NCBI GenBank assembly: GCA_045126975.1
Contig: JBGVPL010000029.1
Location: 1-64,000 of the forward strand
Source: Aphodosoma sp045126975
Lineage (GTDB): Bacteria > Bacteroidota > Bacteroidia > Bacteroidales > Paludibacteraceae
Reading direction: 5' to 3'
Length of the DNA stretch: 64,000 nt
The notes beneath the pieces were generated by a model. That model made no database searches. It was not told the origin of the DNA and worked only from the letters and a program-made list of their open reading frames with translations. Positions 49,323-58,550 of this stretch are shown here, piece after piece. Each line of letters opens with the position of its first letter. Within the stretch, counting starts at the first letter, position 1. The position numbers and the translations under genes are program-made.

Positions 49323-50006
49323 ATGAAACGAATAGTAGTAGCAATTGACGGTTTTTCGTCATGTGGCAAAAGCACAATGGCAAAAGCATTGGCAAAATAT
49401 GCAGGTTATACATACGTAGATACAGGCGCAATGTATCGCGCAGTAGCTCTTTATGCTATCGACCACAACCTTATTGATACAGAAAATATCAAAGAAACAG
49501 AACTTAAACAAGCTTTAAGCAACATCAAAATATCATTCACAACAGTAGATGGCGTACAACACACAGTATTGAATGGAGTAGATGTAGAATCACGCATCCG
49601 CACTCTCGAAGTTGCCAACGGAGCAAGTCGTGTATCGGCTATCGGCTTCGTGCGTCGCGCTTTAGTTGCCCTCCAACAAGAGATGGGCAAAGAAGGTGGC
49701 GTAGTAATGGATGGTCGCGATATAGCCACTGTGGTATTCCCTGATGCCGAACTAAAAGTATTTGTAACTGCAACAGCTGAAGTGCGCGCACAACGTCGCT
49801 ACGACGAACTCAAAGCCAAAGGCGAAGAACAACCATACGCCGATGTATTGGCAAATGTGCAAGAGCGTGACTACCGTGACACTCACCGTGCCGAATCACC
49901 TCTCCGCCAAGCCGACGATGCCCGCCTCCTCGACAACTCCGACATGACCCGAGAAGAACAATTCGAAATCCTCAAATCTTGGTTTAATAGCACTATAACA
50001 GAATAA
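49323..50006 (+). CDS. cmk: (d)CMP kinase
   Basis: A 227-residue nucleotide kinase phosphorylating CMP and dCMP. The P-loop is IDGFSSCGKSTMAKALA, followed by YVDTGAMYRAVALYA and VVMDGRDIATVVFPDAELKVF. QRRYDELKAKGE and the RDYRDTHRAESPL lid region are standard. I chose ATG 49323 (MKRIVVAIDG). The porQ-cmk order is common in Bacteroidales. A strong terminator follows. Confidence 0.96.
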   Translation: MKRIVVAIDGFSSCGKSTMAKALAKYAGYTYVDTGAMYRAVALYAIDHNLIDTENIKETELKQALSNIKISFTTVDGVQHTVLNGVDVESRIRTLEVANGASRVSAIGFVRRALVALQQEMGKEGGVVMDGRDIATVVFPDAELKVFVTATAEVRAQRRYDELKAKGEEQPYADVLANVQERDYRDTHRAESPLRQADDARLLDNSDMTREEQFEILKSWFNSTITE

Positions 50007-50020
50007 AATATAACATAAAA

Positions 50021-50060
50021 GAAAAGGCTGCATCAAAATAATTTTGATGCAGCCTTTTCT
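50021..50060 (+). terminator. cmk terminator
   Basis: GAAAAGGCTGCATCAAAAT and its exact complement form a stem of about 19 bp with nearly no loop, followed by TTTT. Confidence 0.92.
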
Positions 50061-50087
50061 TTTAAGAGACACAATATATTGCTAAAA

Positions 50088-50111
50088 AGAGACGCAATGT
50101 ATTGCGTCTCT
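50088..50111 (-). terminator. LRR-gene terminator, GAGACGCAA palindrome family
   Basis: AGAGACGCAA (50088-50097) and TTGCGTCTCT (50102-50111). A partial related unit, AGAGACACAATATATTG, precedes it at 50065. It lies seven bases after the stop of the LRR gene. Confidence 0.8.
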
Positions 50112-50118
50112 ACTATTA

Positions 50119-52734
50119 TTACAATGCTATTTTTTGTGTTTTATCACCAGCAACGATAATATATATACCTTTAGCCAAATTGAGAGAAGAATTATTACCT
50201 CTATAAATCAAATGACCAGAGATATCATATACTTTATAATCATCAACTACACCATCGACATACAACTGACCATCGATAGCATAAATATTAGCATCAGACG
50301 AAGCAGGAGCACTTGCTGAACCTCCAATAGGCATAATATTCACAAATTTACCCCATGATTTATGAGCTTTATAAGCATCAATACTTTCTGCAGGAACTTT
50401 CAAAATACAAACTTGTGTATTCACTGTAAAGAAATCATATTGTTCTGCAGGCACTGTATCCATCACAACCTCACCAGTCTCTTCATTTTCATTTTCCACA
50501 ACATCATACAAACCATCAATACCATAAACAAGTGGAGGATTTTGTGCAAAACAAGTAATTGTATCTAATTTTGTATTAGTAAACACATTGTAACAAAGCG
50601 ATTCCAAATTCTCTCCAAGTTCAACAGAAAGCATATTAGAGCAATTATGGAATGTAAAAGGATTAAGTGTTGTAATACCAGCAGGCACATCAATAGATTT
50701 CAAAGCAAAACAATTATAAAACGCTTGCTCACCAATTTCAGAAAGAGTTTCTGGTAATTCCAATGCCTCCAAAGAAGAGCAATAAGAGAAAGCAAAACGG
50801 CCCACTTTAGTAGCATCTTTAGGTAATTGCATAGAGGTAAGATTCAAACAGTTCATAAATGCATAATCAGCAATTTGCATACTGCCACCAGCCGCCATAG
50901 TTACCGATTTCAAATCAACACAATCAATAAATGCTCTTGTACCGATAGTTTTAACAGAACCAGGCAAAGTTACATTAGCAACTTTAGTATCAGCGCACAA
51001 ATAAGCAGGCACGTTTTCAACTTTATTACCAAAAGTAATAGAAGTCATATTGTCAAAAGGAATTGCATTGAAATCTTCACAATTCACCGCATTCCAAACC
51101 ACATCATTCAATTTTTCAGAACCAACAAATGCTTTTTCGCCAATGAAAGTAACACTTTCAGGAATAGTCAAAGAAACATAAGAAGTATGTTGGTCAAATG
51201 CATTGTTATAAATAGTAACAGTACCATCTTTCACAACCATTTTCTCGCCTTCAGGCATAGTGCCTTTGTATGAATACAATTTATTGTCAACATAGATATA
51301 ACCATCTTTTTGGTTAGCAAACCAAAGAGTTTCATGAAGAGCTTTTTCTTTGATATATCTAACAGAATGTGGCACTTTCAAAGTTGCCAATTTGTTACAA
51401 CCATCAAATGCTCCTGCTTCAATAGTTTCAGTGCCTTCAGGAATTTCAACAGCAGTTACACCTGTAGGGCAGTTAACCAATGCAGACGGAACACCATCTA
51501 CCAAAGCATACAAAACACCTTCGATATTTGAAAAATTAACATTCTCAGTTGCCACTTCAAAGGCAAGCAATGATTTACAACCAACGAAAGCTTTCTCACC
51601 AATAGTTGCCACTTTAGCCGGAATTGTAATAAATTTCAAGTTTTCTTGTCCATAGCACAAATATGCAGGAATATTAACTACATCTTTACCAAAAGAGATA
51701 GTATCCAACATAGGGAATGGAGACGCTTCAGCAAAATCGTCACACTTTTCTGCTTCCCACACAACTTCTTTCAAACTATCACAATTTGCAAAAGCATCTT
51801 CTCCAATAGAGAAAGGTTCTCCTTTTTTAGCGGCAATTTTAACAGAAGTTATTATCGAACCTTGACACAAACGAGCTGGAATTCGTTCTACCCAAGTTCC
51901 ATTAAAAATAATTTTCTCCAAATTTTCGAAAGGAGCAACATCAAAGTCAGCACAAGATTTTGCATCCCATTTTACCTCTTTAAGATTTTCACAACCTTTA
52001 AAGGCATTTGCCCCAATTGCACTAATATTGTTATTTATAGTAATAGTTTCAATACCAAGACCAGCACACAAATAAGCAGGAACTACACAATCTGTATTTG
52101 ATTTATTATTTTTAGCCCAAAAAGAGAATTTTTCCACATCACCAAATGGAGTCTCTGTAAAATCAAGACACATAGGCACTGACCATTGTACCGATTCTGC
52201 ACTTTTAAACTTAAGAGAATTTGCTCCCAATGCCAAAGAGTCGGTTTTAGTTGTTTCTAAAACAACTGATTCCAATTCAAGATCACGCAACAAATTGGCT
52301 GGAATATATTTAACCTTATCAAACTCCACATCTTTGAGTGCTGTCAATCCAAGAAATGGAGACTCCTCAAAATCACCACAACGAGTTGCTTTCCAAACTA
52401 TAGTAGCCAACTTATCACAACCAACGAAAATATCCTTACCCAAAGAGACTACATTAGAACCTATAGTTACTTTCTTAACACCTCCACAATTAGCAAAGGT
52501 ACTATCTGCAATTCCAACTACAGTATAAGTATCTTCTCCAATTTTAATTGTTGCAGGAATAGTTACATTATCCTTATAACCCGCCCCATCTTCAACATTA
52601 CCATCGTGAGTAACAATTGCAGTTAAAGAAGAATCAATCAAATTGTAATAAACTTTGTTAATCAAAGTGTCAGGAGTTGCCATAATAGCCATACTACTAA
52701 TGAAAGCAACAACTACAAGTAATAATTTTTTCAT
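50119..52734 (-). CDS. BspA-like leucine-rich repeat surface protein with T9SS tail
   Basis: An 871-residue secreted protein. Signal peptide to about residue 19 (MKKLLLVVVAFISSMAIMAT), then around 25 LRR_5/BspA-type repeats, recognisable by units such as IGENAFANCDSLKEVVW and VKTIGTRAFIDCVDLKSVTM. The last 70 residues (VYDISGHLIYRGNNSSLNL to TQKIAL) look like a type A T9SS sorting domain. BspA-like proteins bind host matrix or other bacteria. Several repeats carry a variant unit (VVWEAEKCDDFAEASPF) containing Asp-Phe, a local amplification. Likely transported by T9SS. Confidence 0.9.
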   Translation of the reverse strand: MKKLLLVVVAFISSMAIMATPDTLINKVYYNLIDSSLTAIVTHDGNVEDGAGYKDNVTIPATIKIGEDTYTVVGIADSTFANCGGVKKVTIGSNVVSLGKDIFVGCDKLATIVWKATRCGDFEESPFLGLTALKDVEFDKVKYIPANLLRDLELESVVLETTKTDSLALGANSLKFKSAESVQWSVPMCLDFTETPFGDVEKFSFWAKNNKSNTDCVVPAYLCAGLGIETITINNNISAIGANAFKGCENLKEVKWDAKSCADFDVAPFENLEKIIFNGTWVERIPARLCQGSIITSVKIAAKKGEPFSIGEDAFANCDSLKEVVWEAEKCDDFAEASPFPMLDTISFGKDVVNIPAYLCYGQENLKFITIPAKVATIGEKAFVGCKSLLAFEVATENVNFSNIEGVLYALVDGVPSALVNCPTGVTAVEIPEGTETIEAGAFDGCNKLATLKVPHSVRYIKEKALHETLWFANQKDGYIYVDNKLYSYKGTMPEGEKMVVKDGTVTIYNNAFDQHTSYVSLTIPESVTFIGEKAFVGSEKLNDVVWNAVNCEDFNAIPFDNMTSITFGNKVENVPAYLCADTKVANVTLPGSVKTIGTRAFIDCVDLKSVTMAAGGSMQIADYAFMNCLNLTSMQLPKDATKVGRFAFSYCSSLEALELPETLSEIGEQAFYNCFALKSIDVPAGITTLNPFTFHNCSNMLSVELGENLESLCYNVFTNTKLDTITCFAQNPPLVYGIDGLYDVVENENEETGEVVMDTVPAEQYDFFTVNTQVCILKVPAESIDAYKAHKSWGKFVNIMPIGGSASAPASSDANIYAIDGQLYVDGVVDDYKVYDISGHLIYRGNNSSLNLAKGIYIIVAGDKTQKIAL

Positions 52735-52804
52735 AATAAATATACTTTATTCTTATTTTTTATACTTTCACAAAAGGATACTACACCCCATAATATATCA
52801 AATG

Positions 52805-52835
52805 CAAAGGTAATATTTTTTTCACAATCAACAAA
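52805..52835 (-). promoter_or_regulatory. LRR-gene promoter
   Basis: Exact consensus on the minus strand: TTTG (52832-52835), 19 bases, TACCTTTG (52805-52812). Confidence 0.8.
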
Positions 52836-52862
52836 ATATATTTATATATTTTTTATAAAAAA

Positions 52863-52890
52863 GTAGAGACGCAATATTTTGCGTCTCTAC
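52863..52890 (-). terminator. Amidase-gene terminator, GAGACGCAA palindrome family
   Basis: GTAGAGACGCAA (52863-52874) and TTGCGTCTCTAC (52879-52890): a perfect 12-bp stem directly after the amidase stop (52894), with T following on the minus strand. Confidence 0.85.
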
Positions 52891-52893
52891 TGA

Positions 52894-55407
52894 TTAGTGT
52901 TTAACGAATTTCAATGTTTGAGAACCATTTGCAGTTGAGATATTCACTATGTATGTTCCTGATGTAAGATTATTTACATTGATTGTACGAAGAACATTAT
53001 CTTCTGAATTTCCATTTTCTGCAGTAACTGAAGTAATCAAACGACCATCAACTGAGAAAATTTCAATAGAAGCAGATTCTGGTGCATCTACACAGATAAA
53101 TTCTGTTGCTGGATTTGGCCAAACTAATACACCTTCACCTATAACTTGCTCTACACCGACAGGAATATTTTTGAATGTACCATAGATATTTTCAACCAAA
53201 ACATCTCCAGCAAATCCATTTGCAATATGACCAGTCTGTTCTATAACCAAAGCTGTCAAATACCATTTTTTACCATCAGCAGGAAGATCTTCCACTTTTG
53301 CATTATAAATTTTCCAGTTCAAAGAAGAGAGTGTAATGAAATCAGCATAAATAACTTCAGATGCATCTTCATTTACATATTTCAATTGAAGTTTATTATG
53401 AGAGAAATCGCCCAACACTGGAATTGTCATTTCAATACCATTTTCCACCTCAAGAGGAGTATTCAAATTAAATTCAACAAATGCTTCTGTTGCATCATCT
53501 TCAAAACCATACGAAAGTTTATTAGCTTTTTTAAACAATTTACCAGTTGTTGTAGCAGTAACTTTAGCTTTCTTAACGCCCTCCAATGTATCTACACCTG
53601 TAAATGCCACTGCAGAACAATCTACCACTTTAGTCAACAATGGCTCTGTCATTTCAACAGGAGTGAAAGGTATTTCACGTTTCACGCGAGTAGTTATACC
53701 ATCACGTGTTTTAGTAAATTCGTCAATCACAATTTTATACGTTTTGCCAGCTGTCAATGCTTGAGCAAAATCGAATCTATAAGTACCTGCACCATCTACA
53801 TCCAACACGTTCCATTTTTGTGTACGTCCATTTTTAGCCAAGACTTCACCATTTTCATCGACTACGTTGATAAGGTCTTTATTTGCAGCATCAAGTTTAC
53901 CATCAAACAACAATTGGAAAGTAGGTTTAAGCGGTGTTTCATCTCCTTCAGCTGGAGAAGATGCCAAGAATTTCAATGTGTCGTACGATTTTGTTAAGAA
54001 TTTAGAAACATATTCTTCTTGAAGTGTGTTTGCATACAAAGTATCAGGGTGAGCTGCTGTTGTTGCAATACGCACTGTATAAAGAGTATTACCGATAAAT
54101 GGATGAGTTGGTGTGAATACCAAACGTTTACCAAAATTCTCCCAAGAGAATGTACCTTCAACTGCAGGCTCAATAGAGAAAGCAGCCTCTGTCACAGCTT
54201 GATCCATACTCCAATTCCAATCTACCGAAATAGTAGAGGCACAATCAATCGAATCTGTTTCACTATTAACAGGAGCAAAACCTTCAACTACAGGAGGAGT
54301 ACTACGAACAGCTTGCATATCAAATGTTACGTATGTAGTTTCATCAGCATTTACCACAACCTCTTGTTTATTTGCATGATAACCCTCTTTCGAAATTTCA
54401 ACTTCGTATGTACCTGGAGTCAAATTACTAAACAACCAAAAACTATTATAATATTCATCTGTTTTATAACGACGAATAGTATCGCCATTTTGGATAAGTT
54501 TTACATCAGCACCATTCATTGGATACATAGCATCACGAGTACCTTTGCGATAATATTTACCTTGTCCTCCTTCCAAAGTAGGTTTAAAGGCAGGTGTTTC
54601 CTCTATAGAGATAAATCTATCGCGAGCATCACCAGCAATATTACCAGTTTTCAAAGTACGACCTTTGTAATAATGAACAAAAGCATGCAAGAAGTGCCAA
54701 GCCTCTAACCAACGATATTCATGGTTCATAAGACGATATGTTTCAGGAGCATAATCATGCATACGAGCCTCTGAAATCACACCTGGTGTAGTCAACCAAC
54801 GCAACACACCATAACCATTGCTCCAACCCATAATATCACGAGCAAAAGTTTTATCACCACGAAGTTGCATTTTATTAGTCCAAGGCACAAGTGGAAGGGC
54901 ACGAATGTTATCACCAATCATTTTACTTACAGCACGACCTTCGGCATTATTCACCTCAGTCACTTTATGACTATAACCATTCAAATCATCTCCTTCATCC
55001 ACCCCAGAATAGAGCATCAAAGGATAGTTTGCTGGATTACCTGCATTTGTGTGAATCGAAAGCATAAAATTTGATTTAAATGCGTTACTTTCTTCTACAA
55101 TTTCAGAAAGATTGCGGTCATCGACTGTACGATTCAATGTACGTGAAATCATAAACACCCAACCATCTTCACCAGGAATTTGGTTCAACGAGTCGAGCAT
55201 GTGATAGAGGATAAGCCCTTTATCAAGGTTACTTGACGACTCCCAAAAGTGGAGAGTATCTTGTGAATAAAAAGGTGGTAAAGCCTGAGGACGGTCATCA
55301 CCATCATAACCACCATGACCAGGATTGATGTAAATTTTGGTTGTGCTTTGTGCAAACATTGCAAAAGAGATAACAACCATCACAAAAGTAAGTAAATTTC
55401 TTTTCAT
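52894..55407 (-). CDS. Secreted N-acetylmuramoyl-L-alanine amidase with T9SS tail
   Basis: An 837-residue secreted enzyme predicted to cut the amide bond between MurNAc and the stem peptide. Signal peptide to about residue 21 (ISFAMFAQ). An Amidase_3 zinc domain (about 25-240) has IYINPGHGGYDGDD (zinc His) and FMLSIHTNAGNP. A PEGA/carboxypeptidase-regulatory-like domain (about 275-355), Ig-like modules (SPAEGDETPLKPTFQLLFDG) and a type A T9SS sorting domain (VWPNPATEFICVDAP to LKFVKH) follow. A second ATG six bases upstream (55413) is possible. It may act on peptidoglycan of other cells or on its own wall. Confidence 0.87.
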   Translation of the reverse strand: MKRNLLTFVMVVISFAMFAQSTTKIYINPGHGGYDGDDRPQALPPFYSQDTLHFWESSSNLDKGLILYHMLDSLNQIPGEDGWVFMISRTLNRTVDDRNLSEIVEESNAFKSNFMLSIHTNAGNPANYPLMLYSGVDEGDDLNGYSHKVTEVNNAEGRAVSKMIGDNIRALPLVPWTNKMQLRGDKTFARDIMGWSNGYGVLRWLTTPGVISEARMHDYAPETYRLMNHEYRWLEAWHFLHAFVHYYKGRTLKTGNIAGDARDRFISIEETPAFKPTLEGGQGKYYRKGTRDAMYPMNGADVKLIQNGDTIRRYKTDEYYNSFWLFSNLTPGTYEVEISKEGYHANKQEVVVNADETTYVTFDMQAVRSTPPVVEGFAPVNSETDSIDCASTISVDWNWSMDQAVTEAAFSIEPAVEGTFSWENFGKRLVFTPTHPFIGNTLYTVRIATTAAHPDTLYANTLQEEYVSKFLTKSYDTLKFLASSPAEGDETPLKPTFQLLFDGKLDAANKDLINVVDENGEVLAKNGRTQKWNVLDVDGAGTYRFDFAQALTAGKTYKIVIDEFTKTRDGITTRVKREIPFTPVEMTEPLLTKVVDCSAVAFTGVDTLEGVKKAKVTATTTGKLFKKANKLSYGFEDDATEAFVEFNLNTPLEVENGIEMTIPVLGDFSHNKLQLKYVNEDASEVIYADFITLSSLNWKIYNAKVEDLPADGKKWYLTALVIEQTGHIANGFAGDVLVENIYGTFKNIPVGVEQVIGEGVLVWPNPATEFICVDAPESASIEIFSVDGRLITSVTAENGNSEDNVLRTINVNNLTSGTYIVNISTANGSQTLKFVKH

Positions 55408-55470
55408 ATTCATAGAATTTTAGATTATTAGTAGCGAGTAGCAAGATATAAAAATTAGTTTACCTAGTTC

Positions 55471-56058
55471 TTATAGTTTAATTCTTAATTTAATTGTGTG
55501 TTTATTGTCATCAATAGTAAAATATTCTATATATGGTTTTTTAGCACAAGGATAAAGGGCTATATCTTCTTCTGTTGCAATTGCTATTTTTTCGCCTGTG
55601 CGGATATCAATCATAACAAGATCTGATTTTAAAAAATTCACACCATCATCCTCCTCTATCATTCCTACGATATATCTATTATCCCACCAATTCGTAGCAG
55701 TCACACCACGACCAAATTTGTATAATATCTCACCTTTAAGATTACAAATAAAAACACCTTGATCTGATGTAGAAAACAATAGCATTTTACCATTAGGCGA
55801 CAATTCCGCCCAAATATACAACGAATTTCTATCTATATTTACAGGGTCAAAAGATGCTATAACTTCACCATTTTTCTTTACTTCAAAATATTTCAAATGA
55901 TTCACCACCTCTATCTTTTTATGAGACATTTTACGCTCACAAGCTTGCGTCATATTACCGATATATGCCTCAGAAGTTTTTTGTGATATTATTGTGCTTT
56001 TAGCAGATGCGCAATAAGATATAGAAAGCGCAAAAAATAGGGTTAGAAGCTTTTTCAT
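55471..56058 (-). CDS. Secreted propeller-like hypothetical protein
   Basis: A 195-residue protein with signal peptide (MKKLLTLFFALSISYCASA). Its middle reads LSPNGKMLLFSTSDQGVFIC and NWWDNRYIVGMIEEDDG, like WD40/PD40 (TolB-type) beta-propeller blades, but only two or three blades fit. It could be a fragment of a larger propeller or a real short protein. There is no sorting domain, so it is probably periplasmic. It sits between the amidase and the first NAGPA-like gene on the same strand, suggesting a related role, but I cannot name one. Confidence 0.6.
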   Translation of the reverse strand: MKKLLTLFFALSISYCASAKSTIISQKTSEAYIGNMTQACERKMSHKKIEVVNHLKYFEVKKNGEVIASFDPVNIDRNSLYIWAELSPNGKMLLFSTSDQGVFICNLKGEILYKFGRGVTATNWWDNRYIVGMIEEDDGVNFLKSDLVMIDIRTGEKIAIATEEDIALYPCAKKPYIEYFTIDDNKHTIKLRIKL

Positions 56059-56100
56059 AGAAGGGATAGAGAAGATAGAAGACTATAGATTCTATAGAAT

Positions 56101-58539
56101 TTATTTTATTATAATTTTACAAGATGCACTATTCGATTTAATGATATAAGTTCCTGCTGGCAACGAAGAGGCATCAATTGTGCACTGTGCATTGTGCATT
56201 GTGCATTGATATAAAATTTTTCCGTCCAAATCATACACTCTCACCACATCACCCTCTTTGCCTTCCACGACAATATAATCAGTTGCAGGATTTGGATATA
56301 CCATCAAATCATTTGCTTTTGTAATATCATCTATCTCAACAACAAAATCATTATCATAAATCAATTGAAGTGATTTAATATCAACCACATGGTCGGTCTT
56401 TTCTATCGCTGTATTAATATTAAATTTGATATAACTTAATGTCAACGGATATATTATCATATCATCTACATTAAACACTTTTGCCAAATCCACAACCAAA
56501 GTTTGCTCTTTATTCGGTGTTATTTCATCAAATTTCACTGATGTAGAAGTACGTTCGTTATTTGCTTTAACCTCAAATGTTACATCACTAAACAAAGCTG
56601 CATTAGGATTGAAAGTAAAGGCTATTTTCTTTGGCAAACTATATATTCTCATAGCAGCATTCAACTGAACGTATGGTGCGCGTTGTGTAGAATAAGTGAA
56701 CGTCAATTTTGCATTCTCTTCCTCTGTTGCAGGGTGGAATGTTGTTTTCCATTTCGAATTTGAAGAACTTTTAACTGTCCAATCAGCAGTTTCAGCAGTC
56801 ATGACAGTCTCATTTATTTCCGAAATAACCACCAAACTATCTTGTTTGCCATCTAACTCACAACGCACCACAGTACGCCCATTTTGCAAACCATTCATAA
56901 GACCATTTTCATCAATAGAAACAATCTCTGGATTATCAATTGTCCAATCAAGCGCAGCTGGATTTACTAACATATCACCGCTCAACACCTCAATTGGATA
57001 ATCTATATCTTGGTCAACAACAACTGAATCAAGTCGAACAGCTACATCTGCAGCTATCACTTGCAAAGGTGCAGTATATTCCACACCTCCAACTTTCACA
57101 GTCAAATTGCCATTTACTACAGACGATGTTGCTGTAAACACTTTACTATCGCAAGTACCTATATTTTCATCACAACTCAAAGAGAAATCTTGCACATCAT
57201 CATCCAACAAAGTCCCATACTGATTATATGCCATAATGCGAGGTTGATAACTTGCAAAAGTAGGCACCTCAAGTTTGTGATTATGAAAACGCAAATAAGA
57301 AATTACACTATCGGTAGGAGCAGTAGAAACCAACATCCAGCCATTACCAACCGAACGTTCATTGCCATCTGCAGGTTTATTCACGATAGCATGATTCACC
57401 ACCATTTCGGCAGAACCACCACCATCCATACCAACAATATTGTATGCGCCAATATTTTTCAATATACCACACACCTCTGTAGTAGTAAGACCGACAGAAC
57501 CACCAACATTTTTACCATCACACACAAACAAATACAACCAACGACCATCTTTCGATGCACCAATAGCAGTACGAGGATAACGACTAACATTATATGAATC
57601 TCCCGTATTACGCTCAGTCAATTCACCATTTTGCAAAATCATTGCATTACCACCAATAAGTTGTTCTACTAATGGTTGTGAAGAATCAGGGCGGAATATA
57701 GCCATTTCAACCTCCAATTCTTGACCTACAGATAACTGATCAAGGAATGTAGCAGCAGCACGCACACCAGAAAGCACAGTTTCATCGGTAGCAATTGGTT
57801 CACCTCCATCAATATTTTTCACAATACGACGCACTTTCACTTTCGTACGTTTATTTAATCCCCATTTTTCACCTTCGACGAGCTCAACCACCACTTCAGT
57901 ACGTTCCATAGTATCAAATCCTTCATGATTTTCATAAGGACGAGTAACCGAACCTGCAAAACGATTATAAAGAGTCAAGTCGCAAGTTTCCCATGCTTGA
58001 TTTACACGATTGAAATGATAAGTATTATTTTCATCAATAATCACTCGTGCACCAAATATCATATAATCAAGTACAGGTTTCTTGTTCACATCCATTGTAG
58101 CAAAAGCCCAAAACCACGATTCATTTGAAGGTGCCACTTGCACTTCTCCATTCTGAATACTACCACCACGAGGCATACCAAGTGGATACTCCTCATTTGC
58201 AGAAACATTAAAAAAGTCACCATTCACTCCACAATAAGCATCATGTCCTTCACGAGTATGACGATTACATGCCGATGTAACCAATTCTGTACCCGCAATA
58301 CAATCTTTTCCTAAAAAAGTTTCTATTTCGGTATATTGATTTTCGAGGTCAATTGTCAAAACATGAAAATCTTCTGGTAACTCAGGCATTTTTGCATAAC
58401 AATACATCGTACCCGGACCTACTTGCTTATACTCAATTGTATCAATCTGACGCATTTCGCCATAGATATCCATCTTACCTTGAGAAAATACACAATGCGC
58501 AATGCTCAATACACAAAATATAGTTAAAAACTTTTTCAT
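56101..58539 (-). CDS. NAGPA-like phosphodiester glycosidase with T9SS tail (copy 1)
   Basis: An 812-residue secreted protein. Signal peptide MKKFLTIFCVLSIAHCVFSQ. The phosphodiester glycosidase domain (NAGPA, PF09992) runs about 55-385, with YCGVNGDFFNVS, YPRTAIGASKDGRWLYLFVCDG and NIVGMDGGGSAEMV (conserved Asp and Gly). It is followed by two Ig-like domains and a C-terminal domain (about 575-735) nearly identical to that of the next gene, then a type A sorting domain (VYPNPATDYIVVEGKEG). Within it YQCTMHNAQCTIDASS is encoded by TGTGCAT repeats. The family removes sugar phosphates from phosphodiesters; the natural substrate is unknown. Confidence 0.88.
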   Translation of the reverse strand: MKKFLTIFCVLSIAHCVFSQGKMDIYGEMRQIDTIEYKQVGPGTMYCYAKMPELPEDFHVLTIDLENQYTEIETFLGKDCIAGTELVTSACNRHTREGHDAYCGVNGDFFNVSANEEYPLGMPRGGSIQNGEVQVAPSNESWFWAFATMDVNKKPVLDYMIFGARVIIDENNTYHFNRVNQAWETCDLTLYNRFAGSVTRPYENHEGFDTMERTEVVVELVEGEKWGLNKRTKVKVRRIVKNIDGGEPIATDETVLSGVRAAATFLDQLSVGQELEVEMAIFRPDSSQPLVEQLIGGNAMILQNGELTERNTGDSYNVSRYPRTAIGASKDGRWLYLFVCDGKNVGGSVGLTTTEVCGILKNIGAYNIVGMDGGGSAEMVVNHAIVNKPADGNERSVGNGWMLVSTAPTDSVISYLRFHNHKLEVPTFASYQPRIMAYNQYGTLLDDDVQDFSLSCDENIGTCDSKVFTATSSVVNGNLTVKVGGVEYTAPLQVIAADVAVRLDSVVVDQDIDYPIEVLSGDMLVNPAALDWTIDNPEIVSIDENGLMNGLQNGRTVVRCELDGKQDSLVVISEINETVMTAETADWTVKSSSNSKWKTTFHPATEEENAKLTFTYSTQRAPYVQLNAAMRIYSLPKKIAFTFNPNAALFSDVTFEVKANNERTSTSVKFDEITPNKEQTLVVDLAKVFNVDDMIIYPLTLSYIKFNINTAIEKTDHVVDIKSLQLIYDNDFVVEIDDITKANDLMVYPNPATDYIVVEGKEGDVVRVYDLDGKILYQCTMHNAQCTIDASSLPAGTYIIKSNSASCKIIIK
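56178..56210. repeat. TTGTGCA heptamers inside a NAGPA-like gene
   Basis: Four near-exact 7-base units encode the CTMHNAQCTI stretch of the sorting domain. The same unit occurs between genes (6645-6674). Confidence 0.9.
58500..58527. repeat. Heptamer-like units inside a signal-peptide region
   Basis: ACACAATGCGCAATGCTCAA units of 7 bases encode the hydrophobic part of the signal peptide (CVLSIAHCVF) of the copy 1 gene. Confidence 0.65.
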
Positions 58540-58550
58540 AGAAATAAAAT

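Noticed and set aside
53146..54708. Long plus-strand frames opposite the amidase gene
   Set aside because: Cys, Phe and Ser-rich nonsense composition; the minus-strand protein has clear domains.
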